DNA of 64,000 nt from Albula goreensis (taxonomy: Eukaryota > Chordata > Actinopteri > Albuliformes > Albulidae): NCBI GenBank assembly GCA_022829145.1, contig CM040758.1, positions 10,276,128 to 10,340,127 of the forward strand. The letters run 5' to 3'. This document shows positions 56,101-59,920 of this stretch, piece after piece; position 1 is the stretch's first letter, and each line of letters starts with the position of its first letter. Position numbers and translations under genes: made by a program. Below the pieces are notes generated by a model that made no database searches, was not told where the DNA came from, and worked only from the letters and a program-made list of their open reading frames with translations.

Positions 56101-58523
56101 TGTATAGTAAACACGGTCAATGCCAATAAGGCCAAACTGAACACAAACTACTCCTGAGATGGGGCTGCTTTCACACAGACTACCCCTGTAATATGGATTT
56201 GCTTCCACTGCAATGTGGGCATGCATGTATGGTGTACACTTTTCTTAGGTAAATAACATTTTCCATGCAATTTTGGAACACTGCTGGTGCTTCACCCTGT
56301 GCACGTTGGCCTGAGAACATAGGACACGGTTTCTGCATGACTTTATCTTGCCAAGGGCAGACCTGTATAGTCTGGGGCATCTGTGAAGCAATAGCAACAA
56401 AAAACAAACACAACAAAAAAGAGGATGCACTGAGATGAGCAGTCATAAGTAAGACAGATCACTTAGGTGTCAGTTGAAGCCAGCTCCCAAATGATGAGAG
56501 AACCTCAGTTAAATCCAAACTATGATGGACATTAGTTTTGCAGAAGGGAAAGCAACTTGACTCAAACCTGTACAGTCATGCACGTTAACACTAATATTTC
56601 ATAATAAAGAATATTCATCCAAATCTAGGCTTCCATCCAGCAAAGGCCCTGAAATACAGTAAAGAGTTAAAGATGACGTTCCCTCGCTCCAGTCCTCTCC
56701 TGACCCAGAAGAACCCCTCCTGCCACTCCAGATGTTTTTAACCTTGTTTATTTTGGTTATAATTTCTCAACTGTTTTTTTTTTTTTTTTTACTCCCAAAT
56801 CTGTTAAATATCTATCCTGGAGAAAAAGGGGGGCATTTTGGCTGGAGGGCTTGCTTTACAACTAGAGGAAATTGCAGGTGATTAAAAGTAAATTATTGTA
56901 CTGTAGGACAGAAATTATTGTCCAGACTAAAGTTCAAACAACGGAATCTGTTCACAGTAGTGAATTATGTGTTTTCGGGTGGGGTGGGGCTGGGGGTGGT
57001 TGAGGGGTTTTTTGTTGCCTTAGCTCTTCGCCTTGAGGTTTTTAATGCGTTTTCCTCTGGGAATCCCCTGGGAGATGGAGAGAAGAGAGTGCTCAAACTT
57101 CACACGTGCCTGGGGTCACGTTGTTTTACTATTTTTCTGATGGCCGCACTGCAAAGTGGTGAAATATCGAGCAGACCTCGAAAGATGACCACGACCGCCA
57201 AGGCTCTGTTTCACGACTACTAAAAGCTTGCATTGGAACCCCCGATGCTAAGCTTTGTTACATTGTTGAGACCAGGGGTGTCCAGTCTGATCTGGGTTGG
57301 GCTGGGAGTCCTGGTGGGCCTTAGTGTCTGCAGGGTTTTGCAGCTCCCTTTCAATTGATAGGACCTGCAAAGAACACCGAAAAACAGCATATTTACAGAG
57401 CTACAGTCACGCACCCTTGGTTTAGACTAACATCCCTCTTCATAACGTTGGCAAAAAGCAGGAGTAGAGGAGATCCATGTTGATAAACGTATGCGCCCTG
57501 CTGCTCCTTCTTTCGGGCCCGCTGACGGGTGCTCTCCCCAGAGAAGGTCCTGATCTGCTCAGCATGTTCAGGCCTAATTGGGGGCGATGGTAGTGGTGGC
57601 AGTGTTTGGGTTTGCTCGCATTCTCAACAACGAGCTGGAACTCCTCCATAGCCGTCTGGGAAGAGCTGACACTGAAGACTGCAAGTGCCTATTTCACTTC
57701 ACAGGCCCAGATTTTTGTGCTTGTGTTATTTTTGTAATAACCACCTTCCTTACAAATTTATTCTGACTAGAGTGAGAGCATAATTAACATGTTATTGGTG
57801 TTAAGGCTGTTGCTGGACAGTCGAGCACAGTGTTCCTCTATGAAGTGGTATGCCGTAATGATAGAGGTTGTTCAGGTTGAGCAGTCGCGTTATTTCAAAT
57901 TTTATACACAGTGGAAACTCATTGACCAGTTCTAACCTTGTCTTTTCATGTGTATTCCTCCTGACCCCACCACACACACTTGCATACAATACATGCCACA
58001 CACACCTCCCTCCCCCTCTGCTCTATGTCAGATAATGTTTCAGATCATTGCTTTCTCTCCTCGCTTCGCCAGCCAGGTGGGGAGTGTAACCCAAATGCCA
58101 AACATATCCATGCAAAGACCCGCAAATGCGCCCAAAAATCATGACCAGCAAGGCACACTCTCTAATATGAACGTGACTCTGTGCTTCATGTGTGTTTCAG
58201 GAATGGCAGAACTCCATCCAGAAGAACGCTGGCCTCGCCTTTATCGAGCTCGTCAATGAGGGGAGGTAATTATAATTTGGAGTGGGTGACCTCCGTTAGC
58301 CCAGCTCTTCATTATCCTGGGCTCCAGGAGCGAGCGCCTGTATTGAATAAAAATCAATGCTGCCAGGAAAGGTGATCTGGGATCTAGGAGCGGCGGCCCA
58401 GAGTTCAAGTCTCCGTCAATACCTGCTTGCTCCCTGGGGACGGGCTGGGGGGACAGAGCCATGATCCCTGACCCACTCCCACTGGGGAAATCTCTCCACC
58501 TCTCCAGCAGCATCATGGATGAG

Positions 58524-58554
<31 letters not shown>

Positions 58555-59495
58555 ACTCTCTGTCTTGTTCACTCACATTTACTCCTCATTCTGTGCTTCC
58601 CTCTGTCTTCCTCTCTTTCCCTATTACTCTTTGCTAGCTCTTTCTTTCTCTCTCTCTTATTCAGCCTCATTCTTTGTCTGTTTCTCTCTGTTAGAGTGTG
58701 TTCATGTGTTCATATTAATACATAGAATTAAGCATAAGACAATTTAACAAATAATTAAGTGGGTCTGGTTCCCAATACAGTGTTATCATTTTTGGTCTCT
58801 GTTTTCCCCCATTGTTATACATGACACATTGTGGTTGGAGCTTGCATCCCACTTTGTCCAAAATGTGAAGAATCCCCTGGGTTACAAGACGAAGCCTGGG
58901 TCCTTTATTGTTCCACTTTCTCTTGCTCCTGACCTGCCTTGACCCCGGTACAGGGAGGGGAGGTGGGGGGGTGGCGCTGATCTGGGCTGAGGGAGGCCAG
59001 CGAACATTTGATCGGCCCAGATAACATGAGGGCATTATACACCCAGTAGTACAATGTCAGAGGTCCCCACCGTGTCAGATGCATATCATTAACAAATCAA
59101 TTAGCCACCCTCTCTCTGATCGAATTTCCCTTCTTTCCCTCTTCATCAGTATCTGATTATTTCCCAGTGCCATTGTAAAATTAGGCAAACATGATGAGGA
59201 TGGTTTCTTTGTCTATGTTCTTTTTTTATGATTTCTCTGTCCATGTATGTTACATTGTAGGTTGAATTAAAGAGTGATGGTCTCTGTTGTCCTGTCTTAT
59301 ATGTTGAATGTGAAGGTGGTGGTTTCTGTGCTCCTGTACACCGTGTGTTGAGAGACAGGTTGATTGTTTCTCTGCTTCTTCTCCAGGCTGCTGAGTCACA
59401 CCATGAAGGATCACCTGGTGCGGGTCGCCAACGAGGCTGAGTTCATCCTGAGCAGACAGCGCGCTGAGGACATCCACAAACATTCAGAATTTGAG
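1126..59495 (+). CDS. lrba: LRBA orthologue, partial gene, 34 exons visible
   Basis: LRBA is a very large cytosolic BEACH-family scaffold that associates with endosomal and Golgi membranes. In mammals it protects CTLA4 from lysosomal degradation and is described as an A-kinase anchoring protein. The 34 exons in this span sum to 6100 nt (about 2030 codons). Every junction is GT-AG, and phases match across all junctions; only exon w21 fails internally. Order of parts: helical N-terminus (w1-w3), lectin-like domain (w4-w8), armadillo-like/DUF4704 region (w9-w20), acidic repeat linker (w21), conserved central block (w22-w27), variable linker (w28-w30), and the start of the region before PH-BEACH (w31-w34). 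The start codon lies upstream of 1; the PH, BEACH and WD40 exons lie beyond 64000. NBEA is the alternative identity, but the residues at w5, w10, w21, w28 and w32 fit LRBA better. Identity is from recalled family sequence, not a search. Confidence 0.95.
1297..1431 (+). repeat. 71-bp tandem duplication of the exon w1 end and its splice donor
   Basis: Positions 1297-1360 (exon end plus the first donor bases) reappear at 1368-1431, offset 71 bp. I count three substitutions in 64 nt: C to T at 1305/1376, and GC to AA at 1346-1347/1417-1418. In exon register the last two changes turn a Cys codon into a TAA stop. The copy keeps its own donor, CAG|gtagca at 1429. Use of the distal donor would add 71 nt, shift the frame and run into TAG at 1423-1425. 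Confidence 0.93.
1358..2880 (+). other. Intron w1-w2
   Basis: Apart from the duplicated exon tail at its 5' end, this 1.5-kb intron is AT-rich with no gene or repeat family that I recognise. It ends at tcggctacag. Confidence 0.85.
2881..2981 (+). CDS. lrba: lrba exon w2
   Basis: Encodes (D)[18 protein letters not shown] and on to KLQGKEGQW, the conserved leucine-rich helix pair of LRBA/NBEA; FFSKLQG is the LRBA form. 101 nt; it enters at phase 1 and leaves at phase 0. Donor TGG|gtaagt. Confidence 0.95.
3183..3278 (+). CDS. lrba: lrba exon w3
   Basis: 32 codons, [16 protein letters not shown] to FPGKSAA, with conserved [11 protein letters not shown] just before the lectin domain. Acceptor cctgtag, donor GCG|gtgagt. 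Phase 0 on both sides. Confidence 0.94.
3279..4294 (+). other. Intron w3-w4
   Basis: Contains a degenerate CA/TACA-rich stretch at about 3296-3490. That stretch gives several overlapping open frames on both strands, none resembling a protein. Nothing else is recognised. Confidence 0.8.
4295..4422 (+). CDS. lrba: lrba exon w4, start of lectin-like domain
   Basis: Reads [20 protein letters not shown], then [19 protein letters not shown] and YLY, with the split Cys codon finished in w5. This is the first strand set of the ConA-like/laminin-G-like domain shared by LRBA and NBEA. Compared with the human form I recall (PVNNINVDKDKP), the loop [13 protein letters not shown] looks slightly altered and longer. 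128 nt; leaves at phase 2. Confidence 0.95.
4423..5605 (+). other. Intron w4-w5
   Basis: Holds a purine-rich tract at about 4669-4713 and otherwise no recognisable feature. The acceptor is tctctttcag. Confidence 0.8.
5606..5732 (+). CDS. lrba: lrba exon w5, lectin-like domain
   Basis: Encodes [16 protein letters not shown] and [13 protein letters not shown], ending [19 protein letters not shown] matches LRBA; NBEA has Val and Asn at the two diagnostic sites as I recall it. 127 nt; enters at phase 2, leaves at phase 0 at AAG|gtacat. Confidence 0.95.
5733..6616 (+). other. Intron w5-w6 with two diverged direct repeats
   Basis: Two related ~80-90-bp segments lie at about 5919-5990 and 6009-6090. 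Both run from a ctgaatcc/ctgattcc motif through ggtaatg and gccgatcc/gccaatcc to a tactcct(t/g)tac end. The family is unknown to me. Confidence 0.5.
6617..6736 (+). CDS. lrba: lrba exon w6, lectin-like domain
   Basis: 40 codons, [18 protein letters not shown] through [18 protein letters not shown] to [14 protein letters not shown] is the canonical ConA-like strand of the family and NGELA favours LRBA. Phase 0 at both ends; donor GAT|gtaagt. Confidence 0.95.
7417..7556. repeat. Inverted repeat with ~60-bp loop
   Basis: The left arm at 7417-7457 contains cactccaattta and aactttattgaaaa. The right arm at 7517-7555 contains its complement, ttttcaataaagttaaattg followed by gagtg. The left arm carries a short extra duplication (caatttacaattta). 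This resembles a MITE or a hairpin-forming repeat, but I do not recognise the family. Confidence 0.7.
8591..8770 (+). repeat. Fish interspersed repeat, tagcagac...taaccattat...actgcca type
   Basis: Starts with tctagcagacattcttatcc and agcttaca, ends with caagcctaattccctaacc and ctacactgccacc. Both ends are hallmarks of a dispersed non-coding repeat found throughout ray-finned fish genomes. A related copy is at 21577-21737. Family name not assigned. Confidence 0.65.
8891..9037 (+). CDS. lrba: lrba exon w7, lectin-like domain
   Basis: 49 codons, [20 protein letters not shown] through [16 protein letters not shown] to [21 protein letters not shown] is nearly invariant in LRBA/NBEA. Phase 0 on both sides. 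Acceptor ctcacacag, donor CAG|gtatta. Confidence 0.96.
9038..10246 (+). other. Intron w7-w8
   Basis: Contains a minisatellite close to the 3' end (10003-10150). The rest appears unique and non-coding. Confidence 0.8.
10003..10150 (+). repeat. tgtctgtcatcatg-type minisatellite
   Basis: Imperfect tandem copies of tgtctgtcatcatgtg and tgtttgtctg alternate across about 150 bp, ending roughly 100 bp before the exon w8 acceptor. It opens a Cys/Val/Ser-rich shadow reading frame that is not a gene. Confidence 0.85.
10247..10444 (+). CDS. lrba: lrba exon w8, end of lectin-like domain
   Basis: 66 codons, [19 protein letters not shown] through [19 protein letters not shown] to [11 protein letters not shown]. 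The conserved AEHHK, LYDGKL and QLCLESSP are all present. Local GC content is high compared with the introns. Phase 0 at both ends; donor CAG|gtgtgc. Confidence 0.96.
10475..10560 (+). repeat. Degenerate interspersed repeat, acataagaac...ccattcagccc type
   Basis: Carries acataagaacttta followed by gaacaggccattcagcccc and actagactggtc, a combination typical of an old dispersed vertebrate/fish repeat family. Family name not assigned. Confidence 0.5.
10990..11340. promoter_or_regulatory. Candidate conserved intronic regulatory block
   Basis: Has a short CpG-containing segment (cgctccccgagctcgcgg) followed by clustered homeodomain-type cores (tttaattaag, gtaattag) in otherwise complex, non-repetitive sequence. 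It looks like developmental non-coding DNA, but conservation cannot be tested here. Confidence 0.3.
11500..11580. repeat. (CA)n microsatellite
   Basis: Two CA runs (about 11508-11526 and 11546-11579) separated by a short interruption. Confidence 0.97.
11951..12084 (+). CDS. lrba: lrba exon w9, armadillo-like region begins
   Basis: [19 protein letters not shown] and [15 protein letters not shown], ending with a split Cys codon. [17 protein letters not shown] is a family signature. 134 nt; leaves at phase 2. The donor TCTG|gtcaga is weaker than the consensus. Confidence 0.93.
12367..12475 (+). CDS. lrba: lrba exon w10
   Basis: (C)[19 protein letters not shown] and on to [21 protein letters not shown] is close to the LRBA form. 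Enters at phase 2, leaves at phase 0 at AAG|gtgagg. The intron before it is short (282 bp) and holds nothing else. Confidence 0.95.
12476..12988 (+). other. Intron w10-w11
   Basis: 513 bp of unremarkable intron with no feature; acceptor tccccgcag. Confidence 0.85.
12989..13141 (+). CDS. lrba: lrba exon w11
   Basis: 51 codons, [20 protein letters not shown] to [28 protein letters not shown] is diagnostic of the family. Phase 0 on both sides; w12 follows after only 110 bp. Confidence 0.95.
13252..13420 (+). CDS. lrba: lrba exon w12
   Basis: [15 protein letters not shown], then [19 protein letters not shown] and [15 protein letters not shown], plus one nucleotide. RRVGTV followed by KYYYW-like sequence is highly conserved. 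The donor is CTGG|gtaaga; it leaves at phase 1. Confidence 0.95.
13614..13693 (+). CDS. lrba: lrba exon w13
   Basis: (D)[18 protein letters not shown], then [16 protein letters not shown] matches LRBA, whereas NBEA has Ser-Gln at that site as I recall it. 80 nt; enters at phase 1, leaves at phase 0 at AAG|gtaagt. Confidence 0.95.
13694..14675 (+). other. Intron w13-w14
   Basis: About 1 kb, mostly AT-rich. An A-run lies at about 14333-14345, and a gggtttgagtcccagctctg motif at about 14209-14229 resembles the B box of tRNA-derived SINEs, without a convincing element around it. Confidence 0.7.
14676..14738 (+). CDS. lrba: lrba exon w14, 63-nt exon
   Basis: 21 codons: [20 protein letters not shown] and a final [16 protein letters not shown] is invariant in LRBA/NBEA. 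Phase 0 at both ends; acceptor gtgttccag, donor GAG|gtacgg. Confidence 0.95.
14739..15900 (+). other. Intron w14-w15
   Basis: Contains a small (CATA)n run at about 15219-15255 and AT-rich sequence; no gene. Confidence 0.8.
15901..15998 (+). CDS. lrba: lrba exon w15
   Basis: [19 protein letters not shown], then [13 protein letters not shown] and a split Arg codon. [11 protein letters not shown] is the LRBA form. 98 nt; leaves at phase 2 at CG|gtacgg. Confidence 0.96.
15999..17136 (+). other. Intron w15-w16
   Basis: Markedly AT-rich, 1.1 kb; no repeat family or gene recognised. Confidence 0.8.
17137..17229 (+). CDS. lrba: lrba exon w16
   Basis: (R)[19 protein letters not shown], then [12 protein letters not shown] with the Lys codon split. 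[10 protein letters not shown] is invariant. 93 nt; enters and leaves at phase 2. Donor AA|gtatgt. Confidence 0.95.
17230..18752 (+). other. Intron w16-w17
   Basis: Includes T-runs (18065-18085 and 18319-18333) and a degenerate TG-rich region at 18480-18730 running almost to the acceptor. A minus-strand Lys/Arg-rich frame across 17965-18450 is judged spurious. Confidence 0.75.
18753..18861 (+). CDS. lrba: lrba exon w17
   Basis: (K)[19 protein letters not shown], then [13 protein letters not shown]-EVMxGH-LF-LL-ERL fits the LRBA pattern. Enters at phase 2, leaves at phase 0. The donor GAG|gtcagc is not consensus but is kept by frame and family length. The acceptor is tgcag|gag, a possible tandem acceptor. 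Confidence 0.93.
18862..19710 (+). other. Intron w17-w18
   Basis: 849 bp, AT-rich in the middle (19130-19430); no feature recognised. Confidence 0.8.
19711..19792 (+). CDS. lrba: lrba exon w18
   Basis: [20 protein letters not shown], then SIKIINP plus one nucleotide. [13 protein letters not shown] is LRBA-like. 82 nt; leaves at phase 1 at CCAC|gtgagt. Confidence 0.95.
21281..21365 (+). repeat. ~35-bp tandem repeat, 2.3 copies
   Basis: Successive copies contain acgcttgtgttgc, a T-run and gccaccaatctc, with a third partial copy. Locally duplicated, otherwise unremarkable. Confidence 0.85.
21577..21737 (+). repeat. Fish interspersed repeat related to 8591-8770
   Basis: Contains ggatattttactgaagcaat, then gggtcaagggtgcaatggca and a tgcaggtccagttactgaag end, matching the body and tail of the common fish repeat seen at 8591. 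Diverged and probably old. Confidence 0.65.
21954..22077 (+). CDS. lrba: lrba exon w19
   Basis: (Q)[18 protein letters not shown], then [20 protein letters not shown] and NR with a split final Arg. [20 protein letters not shown] is a family signature. 124 nt; enters at phase 1, leaves at phase 2. Confidence 0.95.
22238..22430 (+). CDS. lrba: lrba exon w20, end of armadillo-like region
   Basis: (R)[17 protein letters not shown], then [20 protein letters not shown], then [20 protein letters not shown]. Strongly conserved; SITHSK favours LRBA. Enters at phase 2, leaves at phase 0; donor AAG|gtcaga. Exons w1-w20 together make exactly 852 codons. Confidence 0.96.
23946..24372. repeat. Long degenerate (TG)n tract
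   Basis: About 430 bp of TG repeats broken by tgcatg, tgcctg and tgaatg variants. It produces His/Thr-rich minus-strand and Cys/Val-rich plus-strand shadow frames. Confidence 0.95.
24636..24700. repeat. Compound (TC)12(CA)20 microsatellite
   Basis: Pure TC run followed directly by a pure CA run; about 65 bp. Confidence 0.97.
24935..25021. repeat. Pure (TG)n microsatellite, ~43 units
   Basis: About 86 bp of uninterrupted TG, the longest perfect microsatellite in the window. It is expected to be polymorphic and able to form Z-DNA. Confidence 0.98.
25960..26330. promoter_or_regulatory. Candidate conserved intronic regulatory block
   Basis: Complex sequence with repeated homeobox-type cores (ctaatttag, cctaattaattgcac, agattaatgag) and an octamer-like element, followed by a CpG-containing stretch to about 26440. 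It resembles developmental non-coding DNA. Inference only. Confidence 0.3.
26655..27600 (+). pseudogene. Decayed tandem copies of exon w21 and its acceptor
   Basis: Copy B, 26876-27560: the intron flank (acttatttcaaaaagtaaag, then tggtcttct and cactgaattg), an acceptor (tttcagcag) and an exon start reading VIEQHKE all match 27571-27690. A 2-nt deletion in the exon start then shifts the frame. Further on are two repeat units (gagaaaacagacc, cacagaaggtgcag), a gctgaaaaatcagcc stretch matching 28240-28262, and a tract matching 28410-28590. Copy C, 26822-26882: atcctgagagagaggctga to gcaggcagccact matches 27914-27998 and runs directly into the intron flank of copy B. A 23-bp sequence is also repeated at 26664 and 26796. 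Frames are broken in several places, so this is a relic rather than a functional exon. Confidence 0.85.
27649..29353 (+). CDS. lrba: lrba exon w21, giant acidic repeat exon with a frame discontinuity
   Basis: The acceptor is tttctgcag at 27648. The frame from 27649 reads [19 protein letters not shown], matching LRBA after SITHSK, but it stops at 27883. The long frame that leads correctly into w22 is open from 27830: [20 protein letters not shown], an acidic [13 protein letters not shown] tract, a degenerate SAE-rich repeat, 22 copies of an 11-residue repeat, then [19 protein letters not shown] and donor GAG|gtacag. Both flanking junctions are phase 0, yet the exon is 1705 nt (3n+1), so a net 1-nt gain or 2-nt loss, or an unrecognised small intron, must lie between about 27706 and 27830. 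In mammals this linker is disordered and poorly conserved and is the area where A-kinase anchoring has been placed; that role here is not shown. Confidence 0.85.
28070..28205 (+). repeat. Degenerate coding repeat, gtgctgaa-based
   Basis: About nine occurrences of (g/a)(t/a)gctgaa(g/a) at irregular 12-33-bp spacing encode [19 protein letters not shown], then [17 protein letters not shown]. It is acidic, Ala/Glu-rich and predicted to be disordered. It may be an older relative of the 33-bp array. Confidence 0.75.
28511..29236 (+). repeat. Coding minisatellite: 22 x 33 bp (11 residues)
   Basis: The unit [11 protein letters not shown] occurs in 22 full in-frame copies, followed by a partial KLDPPSS. 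Variants include [44 protein letters not shown] and [11 protein letters not shown]. Units 6-14 (28676-28972) are nearly identical in DNA, while the outer units are more diverged, a pattern of central homogenisation. The unit is acidic and rich in Pro and Thr, hence probably extended and disordered. Because 33 is divisible by three, other frames are also open across the array; those are shadows. Confidence 0.97.
29354..29912 (+). other. Intron w21-w22
   Basis: 559 bp, AT-rich, no feature. It ends gactcag, followed at once by gactcag in the exon, giving two possible AG acceptors 7 nt apart. The first (29912) keeps the frame. Confidence 0.8.
29913..30088 (+). CDS. lrba: lrba exon w22, start of conserved central block
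   Basis: A Ser/Thr/Gln-rich lead ([20 protein letters not shown]), then [20 protein letters not shown], then [31 protein letters not shown] is the hallmark of the LRBA/NBEA centre. 176 nt; phase 0 in, phase 2 out; donor GGAG|gtaggt. Confidence 0.96.
30089..31005 (+). other. Intron w22-w23
   Basis: 917 bp with a purine-rich ggaagga stretch at about 30238-30292; no gene. Confidence 0.8.
31006..31159 (+). CDS. lrba: lrba exon w23
   Basis: (S)[18 protein letters not shown], then [20 protein letters not shown] and [13 protein letters not shown]. The conserved [10 protein letters not shown] and [12 protein letters not shown] are present. 154 nt; phase 2 in, phase 0 out. Confidence 0.96.
31160..31538 (+). 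other. Intron w23-w24
   Basis: 379 bp with an A-run at about 31282-31298; nothing else. Confidence 0.8.
31539..31719 (+). CDS. lrba: lrba exon w24
   Basis: [20 protein letters not shown], then [20 protein letters not shown], then [20 protein letters not shown] plus one nt. [16 protein letters not shown] and MSSGGILRQ match LRBA. 181 nt; phase 0 in, phase 1 out. Confidence 0.96.
31720..34006 (+). other. Intron w24-w25
   Basis: A 2.3-kb intron. The middle (about 32490-33380) is complex sequence with no gene. The last 400 bp form an extreme pyrimidine tract ending at the acceptor (separate entry). Confidence 0.8.
33600..34006 (+). repeat. ~400-nt polypyrimidine (CT-rich) tract before exon w25
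   Basis: Almost entirely C and T on the + strand, with several tctctctc runs, ending at the acceptor cgtgccag. It opens long Ser/Leu/Phe-rich shadow frames, the longest reading 279 residues, which are low-complexity artefacts. Confidence 0.9.
34007..34125 (+). CDS. lrba: lrba exon w25
   Basis: (V)[18 protein letters not shown], then [20 protein letters not shown] and S. VCA-AVRNCL-(E/N)-QQHS fits LRBA; the Ser/Thr-rich remainder is variable. 119 nt; phase 1 in, phase 0 out; donor TCT|gtaagt. Confidence 0.93.
34149..34205. repeat. (CT)n microsatellite just after the w25 donor
   Basis: Near-pure CT run starting about 23 nt after the exon, so exon w25 sits between two pyrimidine tracts. Confidence 0.95.
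34571..34614. repeat. (CT)n microsatellite
   Basis: Pure CT run of about 44 bp within the intron. Confidence 0.97.
35224..35331 (+). CDS. lrba: lrba exon w26
   Basis: 36 codons, [20 protein letters not shown] then [23 protein letters not shown] and DI(D/N)-RLRAVVFR match the family; a Glu-Ala pair replaces the usual Asp-Leu before the dileucine. Phase 0 at both ends. Confidence 0.95.
35332..36476 (+). other. Intron w26-w27
   Basis: The 5' half is a degenerate CA-rich repeat (about 35338-35590) and the 3' half has TG-rich patches (35830-35930 and 36178-36270). No gene. Confidence 0.8.
36477..36618 (+). CDS. lrba: lrba exon w27, hydrophobic helix exon
   Basis: [20 protein letters not shown], then [11 protein letters not shown], then a His/Arg-rich [16 protein letters not shown]. 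The [15 protein letters not shown] stretch is hydrophobic enough to look like a membrane segment but is a buried helix in this cytosolic family. A tgcag|gag acceptor allows a possible one-Glu variant. 142 nt; leaves at phase 1. Confidence 0.95.
36619..37022 (+). other. Intron w27-w28
   Basis: 404 bp, AT-rich with many tata steps; nothing recognised. Confidence 0.8.
37023..37362 (+). CDS. lrba: lrba exon w28, variable acidic linker
   Basis: (G)[18 protein letters not shown], then [20 protein letters not shown], a Gly/Ala-rich linker, and [20 protein letters not shown], ending FHSFD with a split Arg. RRRDSG(L/I)G(D/E)E and VKDILRSLV are LRBA landmarks. 340 nt; phase 1 in, phase 2 out. Confidence 0.94.
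38895..39032. repeat. Fold-back interspersed repeat, cattcataaagc...gctgatc type
   Basis: Left end gcattcataaagc followed by gtgctgatccaggatcagc; right end cctgattctacatcagcact followed by gagacattttatg. The two ends are imperfect inverted copies. Same family as 62407-62654, a widely dispersed fish element. Confidence 0.65.
41071..41120 (+). repeat. Fragment of a fish interspersed repeat
   Basis: catttacattttggtgtttg followed by gcagatgctgtcattcagag matches the head of the tagcagac...ttatcc repeat seen at 8591. Only the head is recognisable. Confidence 0.5.
41740..41960. promoter_or_regulatory. Candidate conserved intronic regulatory block
   Basis: Complex sequence with clustered homeobox-type cores (ttctaattgaaattaagcgg, gcctaattagggg, ttcattagg) and no repeat character. 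Conservation needs testing. Confidence 0.3.
43772..43941 (+). CDS. lrba: lrba exon w29, variable linker
   Basis: (R)[18 protein letters not shown], a Gly/Ala/Thr-rich run, then [20 protein letters not shown]. The R(S)V(V/I)VA-KK start matches LRBA, and VSVVSS is also shared. 170 nt; phase 2 in, phase 1 out; the acceptor follows a 16-T run. Confidence 0.93.
43942..46659 (+). other. Intron w29-w30
   Basis: 2.7 kb. A 56-bp tandem duplication lies just after the donor. A G-rich stretch is at 45018-45065 and a CpG-containing segment at about 45190-45260. A 115-codon open frame at 46065-46412 shows no resemblance to a known protein. Confidence 0.75.
43957..44049 (+). repeat. 56-bp tandem duplication
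   Basis: gagtgagtcagtatcatac followed by ggagagaaagagtcaca occurs at 43957 and again at 44013, with one substitution in the first motif (actgg/accgg). Confidence 0.9.
46660..46738 (+). CDS. lrba: lrba exon w30, variable linker
   Basis: (G)[18 protein letters not shown], then QDCASNM with a split Ser. The NLPAVPTL...SNMS pattern matches LRBA. 79 nt; phase 1 in, phase 2 out. The acceptor gcag|gag could allow a one-residue variant. Confidence 0.9.
46739..47623 (+). other. Intron w30-w31
   Basis: 885 bp with no feature recognised. Confidence 0.8.
47624..47757 (+). CDS. lrba: lrba exon w31
   Basis: (S)[19 protein letters not shown], then [20 protein letters not shown], then LIEST. Nearly invariant in [20 protein letters not shown] favours LRBA. 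134 nt; phase 2 in, phase 1 out; donor ACTA|gtgagt. Confidence 0.96.
47758..49246 (+). other. Intron w31-w32
   Basis: About 1.5 kb with a TG-rich stretch (47904-47950), a diverged tandem duplication (48212-48522) and an A-run (48701-48720). Confidence 0.8.
48212..48522 (+). repeat. Diverged ~155-bp tandem duplication
   Basis: Copy 1 (about 48212-48363) and copy 2 (about 48364-48522) share caag(t/c)ggtggg, then the perfect core gctaatcaaatttaagcc (48268 and 48426), then aaagaatccagaa, ttttatagag and agaggg(g)tca in the same order, with many differences between these blocks. Confidence 0.85.
49247..49308 (+). CDS. lrba: lrba exon w32, 62-nt exon
   Basis: (S)[19 protein letters not shown] and [17 protein letters not shown] is the LRBA form (NBEA has KSSTS as I recall it). 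Phase 1 in, phase 0 out; acceptor ctcctgcag, donor CAG|gtaaga. Confidence 0.96.
50340..50780. promoter_or_regulatory. Candidate conserved intronic regulatory block
   Basis: Complex sequence with repeated homeobox-type and GATA-like motifs (gctaatctaatcaaagcc, ccaatgctaatgtaatttta, ggagataaattacagccg, gtgataattacatt). It looks like non-coding DNA under constraint, but that is an impression only. Confidence 0.35.
53680..54240. promoter_or_regulatory. Intronic CpG-rich block
   Basis: CpG-dense for this AT-rich gene (for example cgtccggcgctctgcgg, gaacggccgcccccgcgg). Because of its composition it is open in several frames on both strands (161 codons on +, 104 on -), but none reads like a known protein. 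It could be an internal promoter, an enhancer or a diverged sequence island. Confidence 0.35.
58201..58265 (+). CDS. lrba: lrba exon w33, 65-nt exon
   Basis: [20 protein letters not shown] and G with a split Arg. Essentially invariant in LRBA/NBEA; ELVNEGR is the LRBA form. Phase 0 in, phase 2 out; acceptor gtgtttcag, donor GGAG|gtaatt. Confidence 0.97.
58266..59386 (+). other. Intron w33-w34
   Basis: 1.1 kb. A CT microsatellite (about 58522-58552) begins a 200-bp pyrimidine-rich stretch; otherwise nothing. Confidence 0.8.
58522..58720. repeat. (CT)n microsatellite and pyrimidine-rich tail
   Basis: Pure CT run followed by imperfect tttctctctc and ctctttcc sequence. Its Ser/Leu-rich open frames are artefacts. 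Confidence 0.9.
59387..59495 (+). CDS. lrba: lrba exon w34, last exon in window
   Basis: (R)[19 protein letters not shown], then [31 protein letters not shown] matches LRBA/NBEA just before the DUF1088 and PH-BEACH region. 109 nt; phase 2 in, phase 0 out at GAG|gtgagt. The next exon expected in the family is not found before 64000. Confidence 0.97.
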
Positions 59496-59642
59496 GTGAG
59501 TACCCTGATTCTGTCCTCACTCCTGCACAGCTACTGTCTGCGGGTCACTACCTTCACCTGTCAGCCCCAAAACAATGACCCTTACTAGTTTGTCACTCCA
59601 ATGTGGTATCATATTGTCTAGTCTCCAGAATTGTGCTTCTCT

Positions 59643-59920
59643 GCATCACAGTAGAGCACAGCTCCCTAATCACAATCCCCTGCTCTCTGGAACACAGCAG
59701 AGTACAGTTCCTTAACTATAATCCTGTGCTCCCTTTAATAGAGAAGAGCAGAGTTCCATACCCATAATGCCCTGCTATGTGGAACGCAGGAGAGCAGAGC
59801 TCTTTACCTACAATCCCCTGTTCTCTGGAACATAGACAAACACAGCTCCGTACCCATAATCCACTGGGATGCAGAACACATGAGAGCACAGCTCCATACA
59901 TACATTAACTTGCTGTGTAC
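59643..59920 (+). repeat. Diverged minisatellite, ~46 bp x 6
   Basis: Six imperfect copies start near 59643, 59690, 59736, 59782, 59828 and 59874. Each has the pattern gaacacag-agagcacagctcc, then a variable cataatcc, then tgctctctg. It lies about 150 bp after the w34 donor. Confidence 0.85.

Larger units (their letters stand above)
49309..58200 (+). other. 8.9-kb intron w32-w33
   Basis: The largest intron in view. No gene is recognised, including no MAB21-type open frame on either strand. It contains G-rich and homopolymer runs (49567-49581, 51782-51795, 54418-54429, 56774-56793) and two blocks that may be regulatory (50340-50780, 53680-54240). Confidence 0.8.
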
